From: Actinokineospora pegani
Lineage (GTDB): Bacteria > Actinomycetota > Actinomycetes > Mycobacteriales > Pseudonocardiaceae
Direction: 5' to 3'
Length of the DNA stretch: 64,000 bases
NCBI RefSeq assembly: GCF_009745975.1
Contig: NZ_WHOL01000064.1
Location: 107,994 to 171,993, forward strand
Under the pieces are notes generated by a model, which was not told the DNA's origin, made no database searches, and saw only the letters and a list, made by a program, of their open reading frames with translations. Shown piece by piece: positions 1-8,614 of the stretch. Position 1 is the stretch's first letter; each line of letters opens with the position of its first letter. Made by a program: the position numbers and the translations under genes.

Positions 1-2688
1 ATCTCCGACCGCTTGCGGCAGGCCCCAGATCCTGCCCGCGCCCAAGATCATCGCCATGGTCCACGACAGTGCGAAGTCCAGCGCGTCCTCGTGGGGCTGG
101 AACCACTGTTCGTCGTAGACCAAGGCTTGACCGAACCTCGTCGCCAGCACCTGCTCGCGCTTCACGCTGAGGCGTGCGCGGTTGATCGTAGTCGAGAACT
201 GGGCGGTGTCCATGAAGGTCAGTTTGCAGTCCACCAACTCCAAGATCGAGAAGGTGGCGGTGGCCGACACATGGTCCAACCCCGCCCACCACAAGCTGCA
301 CAACGATTCCCACGTCCCCCCCTCTGGATGTGCGAGGAAGTCCGCTAGGGGTAGGGATTGTCCAGGAAACAGCGCGACGTGGAGGAGCACGAGGTTGGCG
401 GAGTAGGTCGCCAGGTGCCGAACATGGTCCACCGGCTTGGGCTCGTACCGAGTCTCCGCACGCCGCCTGCTGCGAACTTCGGTCAGCAGGGTGACGAGAA
501 CCTTCGCGACGCGATGTGCCTCCTCGGCTGGCATCTCGCCGCAGAGGTCTTCCAGGAAGCGCAAGGTCGGTCGCCGGGTGGCCAGGGACTCGTGGGACAG
601 CAGGGCGGACAATAGGTCGTCAGCCGGGGAACTCATCCCGTAGCGGCCGCTGAACGCGGCCCGGGTGACGTCCACCAGCTCGTCGAGCACGCGGATGGCG
701 ACCAGATACTCGCCGAAGGTCGCGTGCAGGAACTCGTAGTGCCGATCCTCCCCGTCCGCACCCATGTCGCGCTCTGAGGAGTGGACGAAGAAGAACTCGC
801 CGAGGACGCGATCACCGGGGTCGTGAATGTCGTCCTTGTCCAGCGCCGCCAGGTCAGCAGCCAGTTCGCGGGCCGTGATGTCCTGCCTGCCCCGGTTGAA
901 CATGCCGAGGGCCGCCGTGGACAGCCGCCGGAGGTGCTTGTGAACGGCGGCGTCGACCTCGTCCGGGGTGGGAGTGCCGGACTTCTGGGCCTCGCGGATG
1001 GCGAAGTACTCGAGCAGCCGCTGGTACACACTGGCGGACGACATGTGCTCGTTGACCAGCGGGTTGTCCGGGTCCGCGAAGTAGATGGCCAGCATGAGCA
1101 GCAGCAGCGGCTGGGCAGTCAGGTCTCGCTGGTGAAGCGCTGAGTCGAGGGCGAACTCCTGGGTCGAGCCGCCCTCGATGCCCGCCGCGTTCGCCCGGTG
1201 CCATACCCGCAGCCACTGGGCGATCTGGGTGTCGTCGAAGTTCTCCAACTTGACCACGGGGGTGCCCCCGGGAACCTCCACCCGGTCGGACACCACCGTC
1301 CGGGACGTGACGACCACAACGACCGGGTGGCCCTGGACCGCCTCGGTTCGCTGGAAGTCAACCACCGCCTGGAGGTAACCGTACAGGCGCGTGTGGGTCT
1401 GCTGCAGCAGCTCGTCAAGACCGTCGAGCACCACGACCCGGATGGTGTCCTTGCTCTGGTCGACGAGATCGGCCCACTCCGTCCGGCGGTTGGTTGCGTC
1501 GTCCAGGGCCTTCTGAATCTGTTGGTGCACAGGGGCATCGCCGCTGACATAGCGCAGCGGAACCCGCACAACCGTGTGCGTCTCGGCAGGCAAGCGGGCA
1601 GACAGGACCTTGGTCAACAGGCTCTTGCCCGCCCCCGGGTGTCCCAGCACCAGCAGCGGCGTCCGGGTGGCCGCCGCAGATGTGAAGTGGGCGAGCAATC
1701 CCAGGTCGAGGTGCTCTTGGACGGGCCGCTCCTGCCACCACTTGTCGTCGGCCAACGAGGTTCCCGAGCGCTTCACCGCGAAGCGGTACCTCGGGCTGAC
1801 GAAGATGTCCTCGACCCGGGGGAAGACCAGGTGCCGCCCGTACTGCTCCGCCGACTGGCGGGCGATGATCGGCTCGTCGAGCACCGCCCGATTGACCCGG
1901 CGCACGGTGTCGCGCAGGTCGGTTGTGGTCGCCTCGGGGGCGATCCCGCTGAAGAACGTCTCCATCCGGGCCAGCGCCGCGTCGTGGCTGTCCAGCAGGC
2001 CAAGGACGTCGTCTCCGAGGACGCGGAGTTGCTCGCGGGTGGCGGCGTGCTCGCCGAGCTCGGCCCAGACGCGGAACTCGGGCACCTCGGCGACCAACTC
2101 GCGGAAGTAGCCGACGTAGCGCTCCTCCGCGTCGATCTTGAACCGCCCCGGGGTCCACCAGATGCCGGAGACGCGCAGGAAATCGGCGGTGGACCAATTC
2201 ATCCCGTCGAACCACGCCACGACGTGCTCCACGTTCTCGGCGAACCCACGCTCGATCGACGGGGCCGGGATCTCCTGCTCCGCCAAGGCCCGGCCCAACG
2301 CGGACTCGTGGGCCGTCCGCACGGTCTCCGCCAGGTCCGTTGGCACACGCTGCCGAGCCAGGAACTCGCGCAGGGCGTCGAAGTAGGCGGCCGCGACCAA
2401 CGTCGAGTGGGCGGCGAGGACAGCCGCGTGGCGTTGCGGGGCGGGGACCCGTTTCATCGAGTTCACCCTGTCGCGCAGCAGGCGTATGAACTCATTCTTC
2501 TGGTCGACCGAACCCCACACCACGACCAGCACAGCGGCGGCCGCCGCCGGGGCGAAGGTGACAGCGGCCGCCCCGGCGGCGAGGATCAGGCCGCCGGATA
2601 CCTTGTCCAGGCGGTTGATCCACTTGTCGTCGTGCTTGCCGAGGACGCGCAACGCGCCCTCGTACGTCAGCGGGTTCTCCCGGGCCAT
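1..2688 (-). CDS. NACHT-domain NTPase, 3' end beyond window
   Basis: The frame is open without a stop from the ATG at 2688 to base 1 (896 codons), so the gene continues off the left edge. Residues 1-80 are a helical N-terminal region with an Ala-rich hydrophobic stretch, like the helical domains that precede NACHT modules in actinobacterial proteins (family resemblance, from memory). Walker A is GHPGAGKS at residues 349-356 and Walker B is VVLDGLDEL with the Asp at 422. Further on is a motif like FLHATFGEYLVA, usual near the end of NACHT modules. Such STAND NTPases act as sensor switches, and some bacterial ones are anti-phage effectors. No effector domain is visible in the part present; it may lie beyond the window. 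The start lies 22 bp after the stop of the preceding secreted hydrolase gene, with a TACAAC box 6 nt upstream and no Shine-Dalgarno, suggesting its own leaderless transcript. Confidence 0.88.
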   Translation of the reverse strand, partial: MARENPLTYEGALRVLGKHDDKWINRLDKVSGGLILAAGAAAVTFAPAAAAAVLVVVWGSVDQKNEFIRLLRDRVNSMKRVPAPQRHAAVLAAHSTLVAAAYFDALREFLARQRVPTDLAETVRTAHESALGRALAEQEIPAPSIERGFAENVEHVVAWFDGMNWSTADFLRVSGIWWTPGRFKIDAEERYVGYFRELVAEVPEFRVWAELGEHAATREQLRVLGDDVLGLLDSHDAALARMETFFSGIAPEATTTDLRDTVRRVNRAVLDEPIIARQSAEQYGRHLVFPRVEDIFVSPRYRFAVKRSGTSLADDKWWQERPVQEHLDLGLLAHFTSAAATRTPLLVLGHPGAGKSLLTKVLSARLPAETHTVVRVPLRYVSGDAPVHQQIQKALDDATNRRTEWADLVDQSKDTIRVVVLDGLDELLQQTHTRLYGYLQAVVDFQRTEAVQGHPVVVVVTSRTVVSDRVEVPGGTPVVKLENFDDTQIAQWLRVWHRANAAGIEGGSTQEFALDSALHQRDLTAQPLLLLMLAIYFADPDNPLVNEHMSSASVYQRLLEYFAIREAQKSGTPTPDEVDAAVHKHLRRLSTAALGMFNRGRQDITARELAADLAALDKDDIHDPGDRVLGEFFFVHSSERDMGADGEDRHYEFLHATFGEYLVAIRVLDELVDVTRAAFSGRYGMSSPADDLLSALLSHESLATRRPTLRFLEDLCGEMPAEEAHRVAKVLVTLLTEVRSRRRAETRYEPKPVDHVRHLATYSANLVLLHVALFPGQSLPLADFLAHPEGGTWESLCSLWWAGLDHVSATATFSILELVDCKLTFMDTAQFSTTINRARLSVKREQVLATRFGQALVYDEQWFQPHEDALDFALSWTMAMILGAGRIWGLPQAVGD

Positions 2689-2710
2689 GCGCCCGTTGTA
2701 CACCGCACGG

Positions 2711-4630
2711 CTACCCCACGGCAGGTGCTTCCGCGAACGCGTCCGCGGGCGCCATCGGGATCTGGAAGTGCGACGCCCCAGGACCCCACTCCACCCCGTA
2801 GATCCCGCCCAACTGGTTCAGCAGGTTCAACGGCGTCGACAGCAACCGGGGCGTGTCAGCGCTGGACACGGTCACCCGCAACCGGTGCCCGGCCTCGACC
2901 CGCGCGAACGTCGTCGGCACCTCGATGTCGTACCGGGTCTTGGCGCCGATGCGGACCGGTTGCTTGGCCTCGAGGGTGTAGGGGTGGAACGGGAGCAGGT
3001 AGCTGCCATCCGGCGCGCGCCAGCTCCGGGACTCGTCGACGGCGCGGTGGCTGCCCAGGAGGGAGCCGCTCGCCACCGGCCGGGAGAGGCCGTTGGGGGC
3101 GACCGTCGAGACCGTGACGGCGAACTGGGTGTCGGAGCGGGAGGCGGTGGCGAGGATCGAGGCGGAGAGCGGGCCCGCGATCGTCTGCGGCGAGTCGAAG
3201 GGCTCGGTGGTGTAGGTCTTCCCGAGCAGCGGCAACTGGGTGAGGTTGTCGTTGTAGGTGCAGGGCGGGGGGAGCCGCAAGGCGTTGAACACCGCCACCA
3301 GGCCGCCCGCGGTGGCCTGGTCCAGGCCGCGGTTGCAGGGGACGGCGAGGGGGGCGTAGATGATCGTGTCCGTGCCGGAGCGGGTCGGGGCGGTGGTGGA
3401 CAGGGAGCCGTGCGCGCCGGGGTGCAGGACGGTCGGGGTGGCCTCGGGGAAGGGGAAGTGGGTGGCGCCGACCCAGCGGTCGGTGCCGACCTCGTTGAGG
3501 CGCAGGGGCGGTCCGGTCAGACCGGTGTCGACGCCCTTGAGGTGGTGGTCGAACCACTGGACGCGAAGGCGGTCCATGTCGATCCCCGCGCCCGCGGTGA
3601 CGTGGTGCCAGGGGCCCATCACCATGCGGTAGTCGGGGTCGACGGGCTGGTCGGGGGTCATCGGCCTGCCCTGCTCGCCGCCCGCGGCGATGGTCTGCAA
3701 GTCGTTGTAGAGCAGCAGTTGGCCGCGTTCGAACACGTCGTCCCAGCCGCCGACCATCTGGATGGGGACGCCGGTGGCGACGACCTGCGGGAGCACCGAG
3801 CGCGGGCTGCGGGAGCGCCAGTACGGCCCGTCGTTGACCAGTTCCCCGTTGCCCACGGCCTGCAGCAGCAGGTCGGCGTGGAAGCTGAGCAGGCCCGCCG
3901 CGCGCTGGAGCAGGACCGTGGCCAGGTCGGGGTTGCCCGCGGTGGCGGCGTTGACCAACTGCATGAAGCCGGTCATGGCCAGGTAGAGCACGTTGGAGGC
4001 GACGCCGAAGTTGCCGCCGGGGAAGGTCATGTCCCGGTAGGGGTCCAGGCTGGGCACGATCGGGAACATCGCCTTGACCGGGGAGTCCTCACCCAGTTCG
4101 GCGACGGTGAAGAACTGGTTGATCGCCATGTAGGACGCGCCCTCGAGGCCGACGACGCCGCTGGAGTTCGGCAGGTCCGCCGCCCACCGCACCAGCGCGG
4201 CGCCGTCCAGCGCCTCGCGCTTGCCCAGGAAGTCCCAGACGCCCTGCGACCCGCCGGTGCCGCGCACGTCGGCGATGACGTTGATGTAGCCGCGCTCCAC
4301 CAGGTGCCGGTTGCCGCCGCCGAGCAGCGCCAGGCCCGCCTCCGGGTCGGTCAGGCCGGGGGCGACCGACATCAGCGCGCCGTAGGGCGTCTGGGTCAGC
4401 ACCACCGGGAACGGGCCCTCGGCGGGCGTGCCGTCCGGGTTGGTCGGGTAGTGGACGTCGGCGCGCAGGACCGTGCCGTCGTCCATCGTGACCGGCACCT
4501 CCTGCCGCGAGCCCATGCCGAACACGGCGGGACCGGGCGCCCAGTCGGCCGTCGCGGCGGGACCGGAACCGACGAGGCAGAGCCCGGCGAGCAGGGTGAC
4601 CGTCAGCAGACGGGCGAGGAAAGCGGACAT
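2711..4630 (-). CDS. Secreted S15/CocE-type acylase or peptidase
   Basis: An alpha/beta hydrolase of the X-Pro dipeptidyl-peptidase/CocE family with a C-terminal beta-rich PepX_C-type domain, 639 aa. Start chosen at MSAFLARLL (4630) because the signal peptide follows at once (hydrophobic residues 3-21, then ATADW); an upstream ATG at 4666 would put polar residues before it. Nucleophile motif GASYMA gives Ser166, the acid lies in GGWDDVF (Asp297/298) and the histidine in GPWHH (342/343), so the triad looks intact. It acts outside the membrane; the substrate (peptide, acylated drug or ester) cannot be told from sequence. Upstream is TACAAC 6 nt before the ATG with TTGTGG 18 nt further up, a plausible promoter. 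A second family member lies at 44057-45673. Confidence 0.9.
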   Translation of the reverse strand: MSAFLARLLTVTLLAGLCLVGSGPAATADWAPGPAVFGMGSRQEVPVTMDDGTVLRADVHYPTNPDGTPAEGPFPVVLTQTPYGALMSVAPGLTDPEAGLALLGGGNRHLVERGYINVIADVRGTGGSQGVWDFLGKREALDGAALVRWAADLPNSSGVVGLEGASYMAINQFFTVAELGEDSPVKAMFPIVPSLDPYRDMTFPGGNFGVASNVLYLAMTGFMQLVNAATAGNPDLATVLLQRAAGLLSFHADLLLQAVGNGELVNDGPYWRSRSPRSVLPQVVATGVPIQMVGGWDDVFERGQLLLYNDLQTIAAGGEQGRPMTPDQPVDPDYRMVMGPWHHVTAGAGIDMDRLRVQWFDHHLKGVDTGLTGPPLRLNEVGTDRWVGATHFPFPEATPTVLHPGAHGSLSTTAPTRSGTDTIIYAPLAVPCNRGLDQATAGGLVAVFNALRLPPPCTYNDNLTQLPLLGKTYTTEPFDSPQTIAGPLSASILATASRSDTQFAVTVSTVAPNGLSRPVASGSLLGSHRAVDESRSWRAPDGSYLLPFHPYTLEAKQPVRIGAKTRYDIEVPTTFARVEAGHRLRVTVSSADTPRLLSTPLNLLNQLGGIYGVEWGPGASHFQIPMAPADAFAEAPAVG

Positions 4631-4897
4631 TTTCTGGTTGTACCGCGCGACTTGACGACACCACAACCTTTATCGCCCGATCCGGTACCAGGTCGTTTCC
4701 GGGCTCCGACCGGCGCGTTTGCGCAAAAAACATGAAACTTATCAGACCTTGGCTCGATATCGCCCAGCGTCACGGGAACAGCGCTGACGTTTTCATCCAT
4801 AACGGTGAAATAGGCCCCATTTGTCCTAGCCGGAACACCGCGATGAGCACGGAAGGTCATTTCCGGAATGCGCTCCCGCCCGCACCGTCGGCGGAAC

Positions 4898-5635
4898 TCA
4901 CGCCACCACCAACCGGTACCCGACATCCGCCGAGTCCAGCCCCGACAGCCCCCCGTGCCGCCGCGCCCACGCCCCGGAGTCCACATCGGACCGAAGGGCG
5001 GCCGTGCCGCGCTCCACCACGGGACCGGGCAGCGCGGCGATGCCGGAGATGCCCGCCCGCACCCGCGGGTCCAGGTACCGCTCGGGGCGACGCCAGAACG
5101 CGGCCAGGAACCCGTCCGCGCAGTCCCACGGCACCTCGACGGTGGAGACAACCGCGGTGGGGCCGAGCCCCGCGCGGACGGCGTCGACCGTCGCCAGCCC
5201 GCGTTCGCGCTCGGCCACCTCGGGCAGGTAGTCGGCGACGAGCCAGAAGCGGGCGACCACCTCGGGGTCCCAGGTCAGCACGACCTGCCTGCGCGAGACC
5301 CTGCGCAACTCGGCCAGCCCGGCCGCGACGTCGGTCCAGTGGTGCGTGGTCAGCAGCGCCATGCCCACGTCGAAGGAGGCGTCGGGGAACGGGAGGCGCT
5401 CGGCGACCGCGCGCACGACGGGCGCGGCGCCGGGCGGGCGCTGCCGCACCATCGTCACCGAGGGCTCGACGGCGACGAGGTCGCGGTCGGCCGGTTCGTA
5501 GGACCCGCTCCCCGCACCGACGTTGACCACCGTGCGCGCGTCGCCGAGCGCGACGGACAAGGCCCGCGCGATGCGCGGGTCCGGACGGCGGGTGGTGGCG
5601 TAGCCGCGGCCGAGCGCGCGGTAGGGGTCGGTCAC
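4898..5635 (-). CDS. Class I SAM-dependent methyltransferase
   Basis: 245 aa with a Methyltransf_11-like Rossmann core. The SAM-binding glycine motif is VVNVGAGSGSYEP near residue 37, followed by the acidic motif LVAVEPS and the motif AERLPFPDASFDV that usually covers the adenine ring. GTG start at 5635. It is a small-molecule type methyltransferase; no substrate can be named. It lies divergent from the acyltransferase gene that follows and is separated by 267 bp from the S15 hydrolase, so it is probably transcribed alone. Confidence 0.9.
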   Translation of the reverse strand: MTDPYRALGRGYATTRRPDPRIARALSVALGDARTVVNVGAGSGSYEPADRDLVAVEPSVTMVRQRPPGAAPVVRAVAERLPFPDASFDVGMALLTTHHWTDVAAGLAELRRVSRRQVVLTWDPEVVARFWLVADYLPEVAERERGLATVDAVRAGLGPTAVVSTVEVPWDCADGFLAAFWRRPERYLDPRVRAGISGIAALPGPVVERGTAALRSDVDSGAWARRHGGLSGLDSADVGYRLVVA

Positions 5636-5770
5636 CCGACCAAGGTGACCGAGACGTGACCCACGCGCAACGGGTTAAACCACGGCCGCGAGCGCCGGGG
5701 CCGTTTGCCCTCCTCACGCCAGATGGGGCAGGGTCGCTCGGAACCACCGCCGACCCAGGAGCCGCCAGCG

Positions 5771-7804
5771 ATGACCCCTGTGGCCACCAACCAGCGGGTC
5801 TCCGCATCGACGAGCCGCACCCCCGCAGGTCACCACCGTCCCGAACTGCAAGGTCTGCGGGCGCTGGCGGTCATCCTCGTGGTGGTCTACCACGTGTGGC
5901 TGGGCCGGGTTTCCGGTGGTGTTGACGTGTTCTTCGTCATATCAGGCTTCCTGGTCACCGGTCAACTCGTGCGCGCGACCACGCGCGGGGGCATCCCGTT
6001 CCGCTCGCACTTCGGGCGGCTGCTCAAGCGGCTGGTCCCGTCGGCGACGGTGGTGCTGGTGGCCGTCGCGGTCGCGGCGGTGTTCCTGCTGCCCGGCAAC
6101 CGGTGGCTGCAGACGGTCCGCGAGATCACCGCGTCGGCGCTCTACGCGCAGAACTGGCAACTGGCTTTCGACTCGGTCGACTACTACGCGCAGAACAACA
6201 CCGCCAGCGTCGTGCAGCACTTCTGGTCCCTGTCGATCCAGGGCCAGTTCTACCTCGTGTGGCCGCTGCTGGTGGCGCTGGTCGCCGTGGTCGCCCGCCG
6301 CCACCCCCGGCGGGTGCTGGCGTTGACGCTGACGACCATCACCGCGGCGTCGCTGGCGTACTCGGTGCACCTGACGGTCGTCAACCAGCCCTACGCCTAC
6401 TTCCACACCGCCACGCGCGTGTGGGAGTTCGGCATCGGCGGCCTGCTGGCGCTGGCGCTGGCCCGGGTGCGGCTCGATCGGCGGCTGCGCGTGGCGCTGG
6501 GCTGGGGTGGCGTGGTCGGGCTGGTCGGCTGCGGCGCGCTGATGAACGTCGGCGCCATGTTCCCCGGGTGGCTGGCGCTGTGGCCGGTCCTGTCGGCGTG
6601 CTCGGTGATCCTGGCCGGGCAGACCGCGAGCGCGTTCGGCGCCGACCGGTGGCTGTCGCTGCGGCCGCTGTCCTACGTCGGCGACATCAGCTACTGCCTC
6701 TACCTGTGGCACTGGCCGGTGCTGGTCTTCTACCTCGTGGTGCGCGACAGGGTGGAGGTCGGCCTGCTGGGCGGGTTGTTCATCATCGCCCTGTCGGTGG
6801 TGCTGGCCGTGCTCACCCACCACCTGGTGGAGGAGCCCGTGCGCAAGTCCGGCATCGGCTCGGTGAAACCCTGGGGCGCCTACCGGATGGCCGGGCTGAT
6901 GCTGGTCGCCGTGCTGGGACTCGCCCAGGTCTGGCAGCACGTCGCGGTGCGGCAGGCGGACCGGTTCGCCGGCATGGTCGGCGACCAGGACCACCCCGGC
7001 GCGGTGGCGCACGTGCTCGGCTACGAGTTCGAGGGCGACGACGACGCGGTGCTGATCCCGCCGATGGTCACCATCGGCGACGACTGGCTCAACACCCCCG
7101 ACATGACGTGCGGCAGGCGCGCGGGCACGCGCCAGTTGGACGTCTGCACCAGCACCTACACCGACACCCCCACCAAGCGGGTCGTGATCGTCGGCGACTC
7201 GCACATGGGGCAGTTGACCAACGCGTTCTACCCGATCGCCGAGCGGCGGGGCTGGGAGCTGACCCTGCTCGCCAAGGGCGCGTGCACCTACTCGACCACC
7301 TCGGAGCAGTACCCGGGCGACCCCGGCTGCCTCACCTGGATCGACGAGGCGCACGAGGAGGTCCTGCGACTGCGCCCCGACGCGGTGGTCACCGCCGCCA
7401 CCCGCGACCCGCGCGCGGGCCGCACCGAGGTGACCCCGGCGGGCTTCGTCGAGCGCTGGCAACAGCTACGCGACGCGGGCATCACCGTGTTCGCCATCCG
7501 CGACAACCCGCGCTTCGACTACCGGCCGAGCGACTGCGCCGAGGTGCACGGGGTGGACTCCGACAAGTGCTCCACCCCGCGCTCGGACATCTTCGCGGAG
7601 GAGCCGCCCTACGCGCGCGTCGAGGGCGTGCCGGACAACGTCTACTTCTTCGACTTCACCGACTACTACTGCGACGCGCTCACCTGCGGCCCCGTGGTGG
7701 GCAACGTCCGGGTCTACATGGACGACAACCACACCACCGCCACGTTCATGCGGACGCTGGCGCCGGTGGTCGAGAACGCCATCGTGCCCACTGTGGGCTG
7801 GTAA
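5771..7804 (+). CDS. Membrane O-acyltransferase (AT3) with SGNH domain
   Basis: 677 aa OafA/YrhL-type protein. The N-terminal half is an acyltransferase-3 domain with about ten membrane helices, beginning with the motif RPELQGLRALAV and the conserved His in VVVYHVWLG. The C-terminal half is an extracytoplasmic SGNH hydrolase-like domain with GDSHMGQL and the Asp/His motif DDNHTT. Proteins with this architecture O-acetylate surface polysaccharides or peptidoglycan, moving an acyl group across the membrane and transferring it with the SGNH module. Start at 5771 is chosen for the AGGAG at 5757-5761; an in-frame ATG at 5705 has no ribosome site and adds 22 low-complexity residues. Stands alone. 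Confidence 0.92.
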   Translation: MTPVATNQRVSASTSRTPAGHHRPELQGLRALAVILVVVYHVWLGRVSGGVDVFFVISGFLVTGQLVRATTRGGIPFRSHFGRLLKRLVPSATVVLVAVAVAAVFLLPGNRWLQTVREITASALYAQNWQLAFDSVDYYAQNNTASVVQHFWSLSIQGQFYLVWPLLVALVAVVARRHPRRVLALTLTTITAASLAYSVHLTVVNQPYAYFHTATRVWEFGIGGLLALALARVRLDRRLRVALGWGGVVGLVGCGALMNVGAMFPGWLALWPVLSACSVILAGQTASAFGADRWLSLRPLSYVGDISYCLYLWHWPVLVFYLVVRDRVEVGLLGGLFIIALSVVLAVLTHHLVEEPVRKSGIGSVKPWGAYRMAGLMLVAVLGLAQVWQHVAVRQADRFAGMVGDQDHPGAVAHVLGYEFEGDDDAVLIPPMVTIGDDWLNTPDMTCGRRAGTRQLDVCTSTYTDTPTKRVVIVGDSHMGQLTNAFYPIAERRGWELTLLAKGACTYSTTSEQYPGDPGCLTWIDEAHEEVLRLRPDAVVTAATRDPRAGRTEVTPAGFVERWQQLRDAGITVFAIRDNPRFDYRPSDCAEVHGVDSDKCSTPRSDIFAEEPPYARVEGVPDNVYFFDFTDYYCDALTCGPVVGNVRVYMDDNHTTATFMRTLAPVVENAIVPTVGW

Positions 7805-7945
7805 CGGCCGGTACCCAATCCCCAGCATTTCCACACCTCCAGGTACGCATGTGTTTTCACAAGCCGATCACCGCGTTCTTGGCAATGTCAGGGAAGTTTG
7901 CCCCGGCTCCCGGCGGGTATCTGAAAGCTCACTTAGCTTCTAGGG

Positions 7946-8602
7946 ATGCCGCAGCCAATCACCCGCCGCACACTGCTGACCGGGCTGGGGGTCGCCGGGC
8001 TCCTGGCCACCACGGGGGTGGCCGCCCCCACCGCGTCCGCGGTGGACCTGCCTGCCGTCCGGGAGGCCTTCCAGGGCCTGCTGGCCTTCGTGGTGCCGGG
8101 GCCGGACCGCTACTCCCAGCACCAGGGGGTCACCCTGCCGACCCCGGGCGGTGTGGACATCGCCGCAGCCGAACCCCTCGAGTACACCTATGACCAGGCC
8201 ATCCCGTTCCCCGTCATCGGGCGGCCGTTCGACATCAACCTGCCCGGCGCCGCCGCCATCGCCGCGTTCCTCAACATCACCGCGCTCGACGTGGACCCCC
8301 GGTCGGCGATCGGGCCGTTCGCGTCCTCGTTCGCCAACCTCACCCACGCGCGCAAGGCCGAGGTCATGCGCCGGTTGGAGCGGCCCGGCCTGGCCGACGG
8401 CACGCCCGCCCGGTTCCTGATCAACACCATCCCGACCCTGGCCGTGTTCGCGGTCTACTCCGAGGCCCCCGTGTTCGACCGGGCGACCAACCAGCTCACC
8501 CAGCGCCCCGTGGGCTGGGACCTGTCGGACTACGACGGCGTGAGCGACGGCTGGGCCGAGTTCCAGGGCTACTACCGCGGCGTCGACCGCGTCACCGACT
8601 GA
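7946..8602 (+). CDS. Tat-signal small subunit beside GMC dehydrogenase
   Basis: 218 aa. A twin-arginine signal is clear: TRRTLLTGLG (Arg7-Arg8), a hydrophobic core and an ASA-type cleavage site near residue 32. The rest is not a domain I can name with confidence. It resembles small (gamma) subunits of FAD-dependent sugar or gluconate dehydrogenases in carrying the export signal for a partner that lacks one. The stop is 12 bp before the GMC start, so the two are co-transcribed. TAGCTT lies 6 nt upstream of the ATG, a possible leaderless promoter. Expected role: carry and stabilise the catalytic subunit during Tat export (inference). Confidence 0.75.
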   Translation: MPQPITRRTLLTGLGVAGLLATTGVAAPTASAVDLPAVREAFQGLLAFVVPGPDRYSQHQGVTLPTPGGVDIAAAEPLEYTYDQAIPFPVIGRPFDINLPGAAAIAAFLNITALDVDPRSAIGPFASSFANLTHARKAEVMRRLERPGLADGTPARFLINTIPTLAVFAVYSEAPVFDRATNQLTQRPVGWDLSDYDGVSDGWAEFQGYYRGVDRVTD

Positions 8603-8614
8603 GGAGATTGAGCA

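Noticed and set aside
1198..4735. Long plus-strand frames opposite the NACHT and S15 genes
   Set aside because: Arg/Pro/Gly-rich products without motifs; the minus strand carries Walker motifs, a signal peptide and a catalytic triad.
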